Source: Prunus persica
Lineage: Eukaryota > Streptophyta > Magnoliopsida > Rosales > Rosaceae
Direction: 5' to 3'
Length of the DNA stretch: 64,000 nucleotides
Assembly (NCBI RefSeq): GCF_000346465.2
Contig: NC_034016.1
Location: 7,843,001-7,907,000, forward strand
Within the stretch, counting starts at the first letter, position 1. Every line of letters starts with the position of its first letter. The position numbers were made by a program, and so were the translations under genes. Shown here in pieces: positions 1-11,574 of this stretch. The notes beneath the pieces are model-generated. The model ran no database searches, had not been told where the DNA came from, and was given only the letters and a program-made list of their open reading frames with translations.

Positions 1-3000
1 CGAAATACACCGACCACTGCATTTCATAACGAACTTTGTACGAACCTGAATTGTCTAATTTCATGGACCGACCGATATCGGATTGAGTACACAACTTTGG
101 CAACATCCTAATATGGTGGGAGAAGTCATTTGGTGAGTTTTGAGTGAAATCCAATGGCTAAAACAATACAATACACTAACCATTCCATTTCAGAACGAAC
201 CTCATAGGAACATCAATTGTCCGATTTCATCGACCAATGGATATCGGATTGAGACCAAAACTTGGGGAACATCATAATACGGTGGGAGGAGTCATTTGGT
301 GGGTTTTGAGTGAAATACAATCTCTAGAACTAGGCAATACACCATCCTCTCCATTTTAGAACGAACTTCGTACGAACCTCAATTGTCAAATGTCATGGAC
401 CAATCGATATCGGAATGAGTCCAACACTTGGGGAACATCATAATGTCGAATGGGGAGTCATTTGGTAGGTTTTAAGTGAAATCCAATCTCTAGAACTATG
501 CAATACACCAACCACTCCATTTCAGAATGAACTTTTTACGAACCTGAATTGTCCAATTCCATGGTTCAATCGATATCGGATTGAGTGCAAAAGTTGCGGA
601 ACATTTTAATGTTGAATGAAGAGTCATTTGGCAGGTTTTAAGTGAAATCCAATCTCTAAAACTATGCAGTACACCAACCACTCGATTTTAGAATGAACTT
701 CGTACGAACCTGAATTGTCCAATTTCATCGACCAATCGATATCGGATTGAGTCCAAAACATGGGGAACATCATAACATTGTGGGAGTAGTCATTTGGTGA
801 GTTTTGAGTGAAATCCAATGGCTAAAGCAATGCAATACACCAGCCACTCCATTTCATAAAGAACTTCGTACGAACCTTAATTGTCCAATTTCAGCGACCA
901 ATCGATATTGGATTGAGTCCAAAACTGGGGGAACATCGTAATGTTGTAGGAGGAGTCGTTTTGTGAGTTTTGAGTAAAATCCAATGGCTAAAACAATGCA
1001 ATACACCAACCACTACATTTCAGAATGAACTTCGTAAGAACCTGAATTGTCCAATTTCAGGGACCGATCGACATCAGTCCAAAACTTAGGGAACGATAAA
1101 TATGGTGGGAGGAGTCATTTGGTGAGTTTTGAGTGAAATAGAATGGCTAAAACAATGCAATACACCAACCATACCATTCCAGAATGAACTTCGTATGAAC
1201 CTGAATTGTCCAATTTCATCGACCAATCGATATCGAATTGAGACCAAAACTCGGGGAACATCGTAATATTGTGGGAGGAGTCATTTGGTGGGTTTTGAGG
1301 GAAATCCAAAGGCTAAAACAATGCAATACACCACCCACTCCATTTCAGAACGAACTTCGTACGAACCTAAATTGTCCAATTTCATGGACCAATCGAAATC
1401 GGATTGAGTCCAAAACTTGGGGAACAACATAATGTTGTGGGAGGAGTCATTTTCTGGGTTTTGAGTGAAATCCAATCACTAGAAATACGCAAAACACCAA
1501 CCACTCCATTTCAAAATGAACTTCGAACGAACCTGAATTGTCCAATTTCATGGACCAATCGATATTGGACTGAGTCCAAAACTTGGAGAATGTCATAATG
1601 TTGTGGGAGAAGTCACTTTGTGAGTTTTGAGTGAAACCCAATGGCTAAAACTATGCAACACACCAACCACTCCATTTCAAAACGAATTTCGAACTAACCT
1701 TAATTGTCCAATTTCATGGACCAATCGATATTGGATTGTGTCCAAAACTTGGGGAACATCATAATGTTGTAGGAAGAGTCATTTAGTGAGTTTTGAGTGA
1801 AATCCAATGGCTAAAATTATGCAATACACCAACCACTCCATTTCAGAATGAATTTCTTACATACCTGAATTGTCCAATTTCATGGACCGATCAATCTCGG
1901 ATTGAGTCCAAAACTTGGAGAACATCATGATATTGTGGGAGGAGTGATTTGGTGGGTTTTGAGTGAAATCCAATCTCTAGAACTATACAATACACCAACC
2001 ACTCCATTTCAGAATGAACTTTGTAGGAACCTGAATTGTCCAATTTCATAAACCAATCGATATCGGATTGAGTCCAAAACTTGGGTAACATCATAATATT
2101 GTGGGAGGAGTCATTTGGTGAGTTTTGAGTGAAATCCAATTGCGAAAACTATGCAATACACCAACCACTCCATTAGAGAACAAACTTCGTACGAACATGA
2201 ATAGTCCAATTTCCTGTACCAATCGATATCTGATTGAGTCCAAAACTTGGGGAACATCATAATATGGTGGGAGGAGTCATATGGTGAGTTTTGGGCCAAA
2301 TCCAATCCCTAAAACTATGCAATACACCAACCACTCCATTTTAGAATACACTTCGTACGAAACTGAATTGTCCGATTTCATGCACCAATCGATATCCGAT
2401 TGAGTCCAAAACTTGGGGAACGTCATAATATTGTGGGAGGAGTCATGTGGTGGGTTTTGAGTGAAATCAAACTCTAGAACTATACAATACACCAACCACT
2501 CCATTTCATAACGAACTTCTTACGAACCTGAATTGTCCAATTTCATGGGCAAATCCATATCGAATTGAGTCCAAAACTTGGGGAACTTCATAATATTGTA
2601 GGAGGAGTCATTTGGTGGGTTTTGAGTGATATCTAATCTCTAGAACTATACAATATACCAACCAACCCATTTCAGAACGAACTTCGCACGGACCTGAATT
2701 GTCCAATTTCATGGACCAATCGATATCAGATTGAGTCCAAAACTTGGGGAACATCAAAATGTTGTGGGAGTAGTTATTTTGTGAGTTTTGAGTGAAATCC
2801 AATGGCTAAAACAATACAATACACCAACCACTCGATTTAAGAAAAAACTTCGCACGAATCTGAATTGTCTGATTTCATGGACTAATGCATATCGGATTGA
2901 GTGCAAAACTTAGGGAACGTCATAATGTTGTGGGAGGAGTCATTTGGTGAGTTTTGAGTGGAATCCATTTGCCCAAACTATGCAATACATCAACCACTCC

Positions 3001-5389
3001 ATTTCAGAACGAACTTCGTACGAACATGAATTGTCCAATTTCATGGACCAATCCATATCGGATTGAGTCCAAAACTTGGGAAACTTCCTAATGTTGTGGG
3101 AGGTGTCATTTGGTTGGTTTTGAGTTAAATCCAATCTCTAGAACTATACAATACACCAACCACTCCATTTCAGAACGAACTTCGTACGAACATGAATTGT
3201 CCAATTTCATGGACCAATCGATATCGGATTGCGTCCAAAACATCGGGAACATCATAATATAGTGGCAGGAGGCATTTGGTGGGGTTTGAGTGAAATCCAA
3301 TTTTTAGAACTATACAATTCACCAACCACTCCAACAGAGAACGAACTTCGTACGAACATGAATAGTCCAATTTCTTGGACCAATCGATATCTGATTGAGC
3401 CCAAAACTTGGGGAACATCATAGTATAGTGGAAGGAGTCATATGGTGAGTTTTGAGGGAAATCCAATTGCTAAAACTATGCAATACACCAACCACTCCAT
3501 TTCAGAACGAACTTCTTACGAACCTGAGTTGTCTGATTTCATGGCCCAATCAATATCGGATTGAGTCCAAAACTTGGGGAACATCATAATATTGTGGGAG
3601 GAGTCATTTGGTGGGTTTTGAGTGAAATCCAATCTCTGGAACTATGCAATACATCGACAACTCCATTTCAGAACGAACTTCGTACAAACCTTAATTGTCC
3701 AATTCCATGGACCAATCGATATCGGATTGAGTCCAAAACTTGGGGAGCATCATAATGTTGTGGGAGGAGTGATTTTGTGAGTTTTAAGTGAAATCCAATG
3801 GCTAAAACAATGCAATACACCAACCACTCCACTTAAGAAAAAACTTCGTACGAACTAGAATTGTCCGGTTTCATGGACCAATCGATGTCGGATTGATTCC
3901 AAAACTTGGGGAACATCATAATATGGTGGGAGGAGTAATATGGTGAGTTTTGAGCTAAATCCAATGGCTAAAACCATGCAATAGACCAACCACTCCATTT
4001 CAGAACACACTTCGAAGAAACTAAATTGTCCGATTTCATGGACCAATCGATATTGGATTGAGTCCAAAACATGGGGAACGTCATAATATTGTGGAAGGAA
4101 TCATTTGGTGGGTTTTGAGTGAAATCCAATTGCAAGAACTATCCAATACACCAACCACACCATTTCATAACGAACTTCGTACCAACTTGAATTGTTCGAT
4201 TTCATGGAACAATCGATATCGGATTGAGTCCAAAATTAGGTGGACTTCAAAATATTGTGGGAGGAGTCAATTCATGAGTTTTGAGTGAAATCCAATTGCC
4301 AAAACTATGCAATACACCAACCACTCCATTAGAAAACGAACTTCGTACAAACATGAATAGTCCAATTTCTTGAACTAGTCGATATCGGATTGAGCCCAAA
4401 GCCTGGGGAACATCGTAATATGGTGGGAGGAGTCATTTGGTGAGTTTTGACGGAAATCCAATTGCTAAAACTATGCAATATACTAACCACTCCATTTCAG
4501 AACGCACTTCGTACGAACCTGAATTGTCCGATTTCATGGACCAATCAATACCGGATTGAGTCCAAAACTTGGGGAACATCATAATATTGTGGGAGGAATC
4601 ATTTGATTTTTTTTTTAGTGAAATCCAATCTCTAGAACTGTGCAATACACAAACCACTCCATTTCACAACAAACTTCGTAAGAACTTGAATTGTCCGATT
4701 TCATAGACCAATCGATATCGGATTGAATCCAAAACTTGGGGAACATCATAATATTGTGGGAGGAGTCATTCGGAGGGGTTTGAGTGAAATCCAAACTCTA
4801 GAACTATACAATACACCAACCACTCCATTTCAGAACGAACATCGTACGGACCTGAATTGTCCAATTTCATGGACCAATTGATTTCGAACTAAGTCCAAAA
4901 TTAGGTGAACATCAAAATGTTGTGGGAGGAGTCAATTCGTGAGTTTTGAGTGAAATCCAATTGCCAAAACTATGCAATACACCAACCACTCCATTTCTGA
5001 ACAAACCATGTACGAACCTGAATTGTCTGATTTCATGGACCAATCAATATCGGATTGAGTCCAAAACTAGGGGAATATCCAAATGTTGTCGGAGGAGTCA
5101 TTTGTTGACTTTTCAGCAAAATCCAATGGCTAAAACAATGCAATTCACCAACCACTCCATTTCAGAAAGCACTTCGTACAAACCTGAATTGTCCGATTTC
5201 ATGGACCAATAGATATCGAATTGAGTCCAAAACTTGGTGAACCACATAATGGTGTGGGAGGAGTCATTTAGTGAGTTTTTAGTGAAATCCAATCTCTAGA
5301 ACTATATAATACACCAACCACTCCATTTCAGAATAACTTCGTACGAACCTGAATTGTCCGATTTCATGGACCAATCGTTATCGGATTGA

Positions 5390-6610
5390 GTCCAAAACTT
5401 GGGAAATATCATAAGATTGTGGGGGGACTCATTTGGTGGGTTTTGAGTGAAATCCAATCTCTAGAACTATATAATACACCAACCATTCCTTTAGAGAACG
5501 AACTTCGTACGAACATGAATAGTCCAACTTCTTGAACCAATCGATATCGGATTGAGCACAAAACTTGGGGAACATCATAATAATATGGGAAGGGTAATGT
5601 GGTGAGTTTTGAGCTGAATCCAATGGCTAAAACTATGCAATACACCAACCACTCTATTTCAGAACGAACTTCGTACGAACCTGAATTGTCAGATTTCAAG
5701 AACCAATCGATATCAGACTGAGTCCAAAACTTGAGGAACATCATAATGTTGTCGGAGGAGTCATTTGATGGGTTTTGAGAGAAATCCAATCTCTAGAACT
5801 ATACACCAACCACTCCATTTCCGAACGAACTTCGTATGAACTTGAGTTGTCCAATTGGTTGGACCAATCGATATCGGATTGAGCCCAAAACTTGGAGAAC
5901 ATCATAATATGGTGGTTGGAGTCATTTGGTGAGTTGTGAGCGAAATCCAATGGCTAAAACTATGCAATACACCATCCACTCCATTTCAGAACGAACTTCG
6001 TACGAACCTGAATTGTCCAATTTCAAGGACCAATCCATATCGGATTGAGTCCAAAACATGGGGAACATCATAATGTTGTGGGACGAGTCATTTGGTGAGT
6101 TTTGAGTCAAATCCAATTGAGAAAACTATGCAACACACCAATCACTCCATTTCCGAACAAACTATGTACGAACCTGAATTGTCCGATTTCAAAGACCAAT
6201 TGATATAGGATTGAGTCCAAAACGTGGGGAACATCCAAATGTTGTGGAAGGAGTCATTTGATGAGTTTTTAGCGAAATCCAATGGCTAAAACAATGCAAT
6301 ACCCTAACCACTCCTCTTTAGAACGCACTACCTATGAACGTGAATTGTCCGATTTGATGGACCAATCGATATTGGGTTGTGTCCAAAACTTGGGGAATAT
6401 CATAAGATTGTGGGAGGACTCATTTGGTGGGTTTTGAGTGAAATCCAATCTCTTGAACTATATAATACACCAACCACTCCTTTAGAGAACGAACTTCATA
6501 TGAACCTGAATAGTCCAATTTCTTGAACAAATCGATATCGGATTGTGCACAAAACCTGGGGAACATCATAATATGGTGGGAGGAGTTATTTGGTGGGTTT
6601 TGAGTGAAAT
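5390..6610 (+). repeat. Duplicated satellite segment, ~1001-bp offset
   Basis: The segment around 5400-5600 and the one around 6400-6600 share unusual variants in the same order: CATAAGATTG in place of CATAATATTG, a GGACTCATTTGG junction, ACTATATAATACACC, CTTTAGAGAACGAAC and a GCACAAAAC reading. CATAAGATTG recurs 1001 bases later, that is six monomers plus five bases. This looks like an old six-monomer duplication since blurred by mutation. Confidence 0.6.
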
Positions 6611-8072
6611 CCAATCCCTTGAACTGTGCAATACACCAACCATCCCATTTCACAACGAACATCGTGCAAACTTGAATTATCCAATTTAATGGACCATTAG
6701 ATATCGGATTGATTCTGAAACTTGGGGAACATCATAATATGGTAGGAGGAGTTATTTGGTGGGTTTTGAGTGAAATCCAATCTCTAGAACAATGCAATAC
6801 ACCAACCACTCCATTCAGAACAAACTTCATACGAACCTGAATTGTCCAATTTCAGGGACCAATCCATATCGGATTGAGTCCAAAACTTGGGGAACATCAT
6901 AACGTTGTGGGAGGAGTCATTTGGTGAGTTTTGAGTGAAATCCGATTGCCAAAATTATGCAACAAACCAACCAATCAATTTCAGAACAAACTTCGTACGA
7001 ACCTGAATTGTCCTATTTCATGGACCAATAGATATCGGATTGATCCGAGGGTTGGGGAACAACATAATATGAGGGGAGGAGTCATTTGGCGAGTTTTCAG
7101 TGAAATCCAATCTCTAGAACTATGCAATACACCAACCACTAAATTTCAAAACGTACTTCGTACGACTCTGAATTGTTCAATTTCATAGACCAATCGATAT
7201 CGGGGTGAGTCCAAAACTTGAGGAACATCATAATGTTGTGGGAGGAGTCATTTTGTGAGTTTTGAGCTAAATCCAATGGCTAAAACTATGCAATACACCA
7301 ACCCCTCCATTTCAGAACGCACTTCGCACGAACCTGAATTGTCCGATTTCATGGACCAATCAATATTGGATTGAGTCCAAAACTTGGGCAACATCATAAT
7401 ATTGTGGGAGGATTCATTTAGTGGGTTTTGAGTAAAATCCAATCTCTAGAACTATACAATACACCAACCACTCCATTTTAGAACAAACTTCGTACGAACC
7501 TGAATTGTCCGATTTGTTGGACCAATCGATATCGGATTGAGTCCACAGCTTGGGAACATCATAATGTCGTGGGTGCAGTCATTTGGTGAGTTTTGAGTGA
7601 AATCGAATTGCCAAAACTATGCAATACACCAACCACTCCATTAGAGAACAAACTTCGTACGAACATCAATAGTCCAATTTCTTGAACCAATCGATATCGG
7701 ATTGAGTCCAAAACTTGGGGAACATCATAATATGGTGGGAGGAGTCATACGGTGAGCTTTGAGCTAAATCCAATGGCTAAAACTATGCAATACACCAAGC
7801 ACTCCATTTCAAAACACACTTCGTACGAACCTGAATTGTTCAATTTCATGGACCAATCGATATCAGATTGATTCCACAACTTGGGGAACATCATAATATT
7901 GTGGGAGGAGTCATTTGGTGGGTTTTGAGTGAAATCCAATCTCTAGAACTATACAATACACCAACCACTCCATTTTAGAATGAACTTCGTACGAACATGA
8001 GTTGTCCAATTTCGTGGACCAATCAATATCGGATTGAGTCGAACCCTTGGAGAATATCATAATATTGTGGCA

Positions 8073-8870
8073 GGAGCCATTATCCAATCTCTAGAACTAT
8101 GCAATACACCAACCACTCCATTTAAGGGCGAACTTCGTACGAACCTGAATTGTCCCATTTCGTGGACCAATCGATATCGAATTGATTCAAAAACTATGGG
8201 AACATCATAATATAGTGGGAGGATTCATTTGGTGGGTTTCGAGTGAAATCCAATCTCTAGAACTATGCAATACAACAACCACTCCATTTCAGAACGAACT
8301 TCATACGAACATGAATTGTCCAATTTCATGGATCAATCGATATCGGATTGAGTCCAAAACTTGGGGAACATCAAAATATTGTGGGAGGAGTCATTATCCA
8401 ATCTCTAGAACTATGCAAAACATCAACCACTCCATTTCAGAGCGAACTTCGTACAAACCTGAATTGTCCAATTTCATGGACCAATCGATATCGGATGGAA
8501 TCCAAAACTTGGGGAACACCATAATATAGTGGCGGGAGTCATTTGGTGGGTTTCGAGTGAAATATAATCTCTAGAACTATGCAATACAACAATCACTCCA
8601 TTTCAGAATGAATTTCGTACGAACCTGAATTGTCTAATTTCATGGACCAATCGATATCGAATTGAGTCCAAAACTTGGGGAACATCATAATATTGAGGGA
8701 CGAGTCATTATCCAATCTCTAGAACTATGCAATACACCAACCACTCCATTTCAGAGCGAACTTCGTACGAACCTGAATTGTCCAATTTCATGGACAAATC
8801 GATATCGGATTGATTAGAAAACTTGGGGAACAACGTAATATAGTGGGGGGAGTCATTTGGTGGGTTTCGA
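8073..8870 (+). repeat. Local dimeric higher-order repeat, 314 bp
   Basis: Three successive occurrences of a shortened monomer join GTCATT (or GCCATT) directly to ATCCAATCTCTAG. They are at 8081, 8395 and 8709, exactly 314 bases apart. The short monomer has lost 18 bases (148 instead of 166) and alternates with a full one, giving a 148+166 dimer. The full monomers share further markers at the same spacing: AATATAGTGG, GGTTTCGA and CAATACAACAA (the last changed in the third copy). This is a clear, very local dimer amplification. Confidence 0.85.
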
Positions 8871-9092
8871 TTGAAATCCAATCTCCAGAACTATGAAATA
8901 CAATGACCACTCCATTTCAGAACGAACTTCGTTCGAACCTGAATTGTCCAATTTCATGGACCAATCGATATCGGATTGAGTCGAAAACTTGGGGAACGTC
9001 ATAATATGATGGGAGGAGTCATTTGGTGGGTTTTGAGTGAAATCCAATCTCTAGAACTTTGCAACACACCGACCACTGCATTTCATAACGAA

Positions 9093-9109
9093 CTTCGTAC
9101 GAACCTGAA
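9093..9109 (+). other. Representative CENP-B-box-like palindrome of the monomer
   Basis: One clean example of a motif present in most monomers. TTCGTACGAA at 9094-9103 is a perfect 10-bp palindrome containing CGTACG. Laid against the mammalian CENP-B box core (nTTCGnnnnAnnCGGGn), the 17 bases match TTCG, the A, and C and G of the last block: seven of nine defined positions, with T and A replacing two of the G's. The resemblance is visible in the sequence. Binding by any protein is not shown, and plants have no established CENP-B counterpart that I can point to. Confidence 0.5.
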
Positions 9110-9127
9110 TTGTCCAATTTCACGGAA

Positions 9128-9144
9128 CAATCGATATCGGATTG
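9128..9144 (+). other. Representative dyad around CGATATCG
   Basis: CAATCGATATCGGATTG at 9128-9144 is near-palindromic: arms CAATC and GATTG flank a centre with the palindrome CGATATCG. Most monomers of the array repeat it. In monomers with TCCGAT upstream, TCCGAT and ATCGGA form a further 6-bp inverted repeat. It could favour cruciform or other non-B structure, which is inference only. Confidence 0.55.
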
Positions 9145-10735
9145 AGTCCAAAACTTGGGGAACATCATAATATCATGGGAGGAGTCATTGGCGGGTTTTG
9201 AGTGAAATCGAATCTCTAGAACTATGCAATACACCAACCACTCCATGTAAAAACAAACTTCGTATGAACCTGTATTGTCCAATTTCATGGACCAATCGAT
9301 ATCGGATTGAGTCCAAAACTTGGGGAACATCATAATATTGTGGAAGGAGTGATTTTGTCAGTTTTGAATGAAATCCAATCTCTTAAACTATGCAATACAC
9401 CAACCAATCCATTTCAGAACGAACTTCGTACCAACCTCAATTGTCCAATTTCTTCGACCAATCGATATATGATTGAGTCGAAAACTTGGGGAATATGATA
9501 ATATTGTGGGGGGAGTCATTTGGTGGGTTTTGAGTGAAATCCAATCTCTTGAACTATGCAATACACAAACTACTCCATTTCTGAGCGAACTTCATACGAT
9601 CTAGAATTGCCCAATTTCATGGACCAATCGATATCGGATTGATTCCAAAACTTGGGGAACATTATAATATTGTGGGAGGAGTTATTTGGTGGGTTTTGAG
9701 TGAAATCCAATCTGTAGAACTAAGCAGTACACCAACCACTCCATTTCAGAACGAACTTCGTACGAACCTGAATTGTCTAATTTCATGGACCAATTGATAT
9801 CGGATTGAGTCCAAAACTTGGGGAACATCATAATATTGGGGGAGGAGTCATTTGGTAGGTTTTGTGTGAAATCCAATTTCTAGAACTATGCAATACACCA
9901 ACCACACCATTTCATAACGAACTTCGTACGAACCTCAATTGTCCAATTTCATGGACCAATCGATATTGGATTGAGTCCAAAACTTGGGGAACATCTTAAT
10001 ATTGTGGGAGGAGTCATTTTGTTGGTTTTGTGTGAAATCCAATCTCTAGAACTATGCAATACACCAACAACTCTCTTTCAGAACGAACTTTGTACGAACC
10101 TCAATTGTCCAATTTCGTGGACCAATCGATATCAGATTGATTCCGAAACTTGGGAAACATCTTAATATTGTGGGAGGAGTCATTTGGAGTGAAATCCAAT
10201 CTCTAGAACTATGCAATACACCAACCACTCCATTTCAGAACGAACTTCGTACAAACTGTTGAGCCTATCCTTAACAACTAAAATGAGTTATTAAAAATAG
10301 CAACTTTGATTCTCGTAAGTGCACGAACCGTTTATAGTATAGCTTATGTAAATACGAGGTCGATCCCACGGAGAATGGTAACTTGGTTTCAAGTGAAATT
10401 ACTTTGAATGCTGGAAAAACAGAAAATAAAGAACCTGACTAACTAGCTCAAGGGAAGGTCGAATTCAACAATGCCTCTTGCTAATTACTCAAGGTCTAGG
10501 ACAGAGTCCTAGCACTACACACGCACTCGAAATGGGGGGTTTTGTTGTTGAAATGAAAACAAGAAAGTGAAATGAAAGTACTGTAAAGTAAATACTGGCA
10601 GCAATCAAGAAGTTGTGAAACAATGATTGAGAGTTGTTAGAGCCTTGGAATCCACCACTAGTCTTCCTATTCAAGTTATGAATGCATAGAAATTGACTCA
10701 AGCTTCATCAACAATAAATTATCTCATACAAGCCT

Positions 10736-10924
10736 ATGGTATCTAGGTGCAGGATGCATGATTCTCCTAAGGCATGTGGTTGTGCATGGTATCTACACAA
10801 CCCGTGATCTCTAATATGCAACCTAAGCATGGTATCTACTTAGAATAAAGAATACAAGAGTCATGAAGCTCCTTGAGAATATGATAATCATGCAAGTCCT
10901 AGAACATGGTATCTGTCCTAGTCA
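10736..10924 (-). repeat. Recurring ATGGTATCT motif inside LTR A
   Basis: The nonamer ATGGTATCT occurs four times in about 190 bases (10736, 10796, 10829, 10916), three of them preceded by C, at uneven spacing. It may be a degraded short subrepeat of the LTR. No function can be assigned. Confidence 0.45.
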
Positions 10925-11493
10925 ACCTATGGTTATTAACCCCTTGAATGATTCTTAGGCCATTCATGTGTTGCTTGTGAAAGGAGAGTAGAATTGGTGA
11001 ATCTAAACCCCTTCCCAACTTGTGCTAGATGCATAAAATCCTAGTTAGCTACTCCAAGAAAACATACATCAAGCACATAACAAACTGGAGATTAACAACT
11101 TGATAATGAAAGCAAGGAAATCAATTAACTATAAAATCATCCATAACATTGAATATTCATGACTAGGGCTTCATCCTAAGCCCTAACTAAATGGATTAGT
11201 TAGACATAACTATGAATACAGAAAATAAGAAATACATAGATAGAATAAAGAGAAGAGAAGAACTAGATGGTGGCAACAAGGTAGTTCCCAGGACAGCTCC
11301 AAGGTCTCCCTCCTTTGCAACTAGCTCCCATCTCTCTTGTGGTGAATCTGAATGTGTGAGTGATGGATGAAAATTGAATCTCTCTCTCTTCTATCTCTTT
11401 TTTTGAATAAGTGTGCAGCTCTCCATTTATTAAGTGCGAATTTCGTCCTCCCCTCTAGCTAGTGAAACACATTTCTCTTAGCTGCTCCCAATT

Positions 11494-11574
11494 GCCTCAG
11501 CTGCTCAATAAATGCCAACTGCTCCAGCCGTCCAATGAAAGCCAATTGGTCCAACTGCCCAATGAATGCTTTGG
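11494..11574 (-). repeat. Degenerate ~27-bp tandem subrepeat in LTR A
   Basis: Three adjacent units of about 27 bases share the pattern TCCAACTGCCCAATGAATGC with substitutions (for example CAGCTGCTCAATAAATGCC in the first unit). Short tandem subrepeats are common in plant LTRs. Here they are clear by eye but diverged. Confidence 0.6.

Larger units (their letters stand above)
1..10256 (+). repeat. 166-bp satellite array, block 1
   Basis: Head-to-tail tandem array of a 166-bp monomer, about 62 copies, with the window edge cutting the first. Reading from CCAATCTCTAGAAC, landmarks in order are CAATACACCAACCACTCC, GAACTTCGTACGAAC, GACCAATCGATATCGGATTG, CCAAAACTTGGGGAAC, ATCATAATATTGTGGGAGG and GTCATTTGGTGGG. 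I set the period by counting a consensus and from repeated landmarks exactly 166 bases apart. This block is the more diverged left part: monomers differ at many positions, especially at CpG sites. It alternates TCTCTAGAAC-type and TGGCTAAAAC-type variants at the monomer start. No gene, RNA gene or other element is visible inside it. The function is inferred as centromeric or pericentromeric from abundance, monomer length and context. Chromatin data would be needed to show it. Confidence 0.95.

Noticed and set aside
4604..4617. Poly-T run as a possible retroposon tail
   Set aside because: It replaces TGGTGGGTTTTGAG inside an otherwise ordinary monomer, with no inserted sequence or target duplication next to it. 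Local mutation or slippage is simpler.
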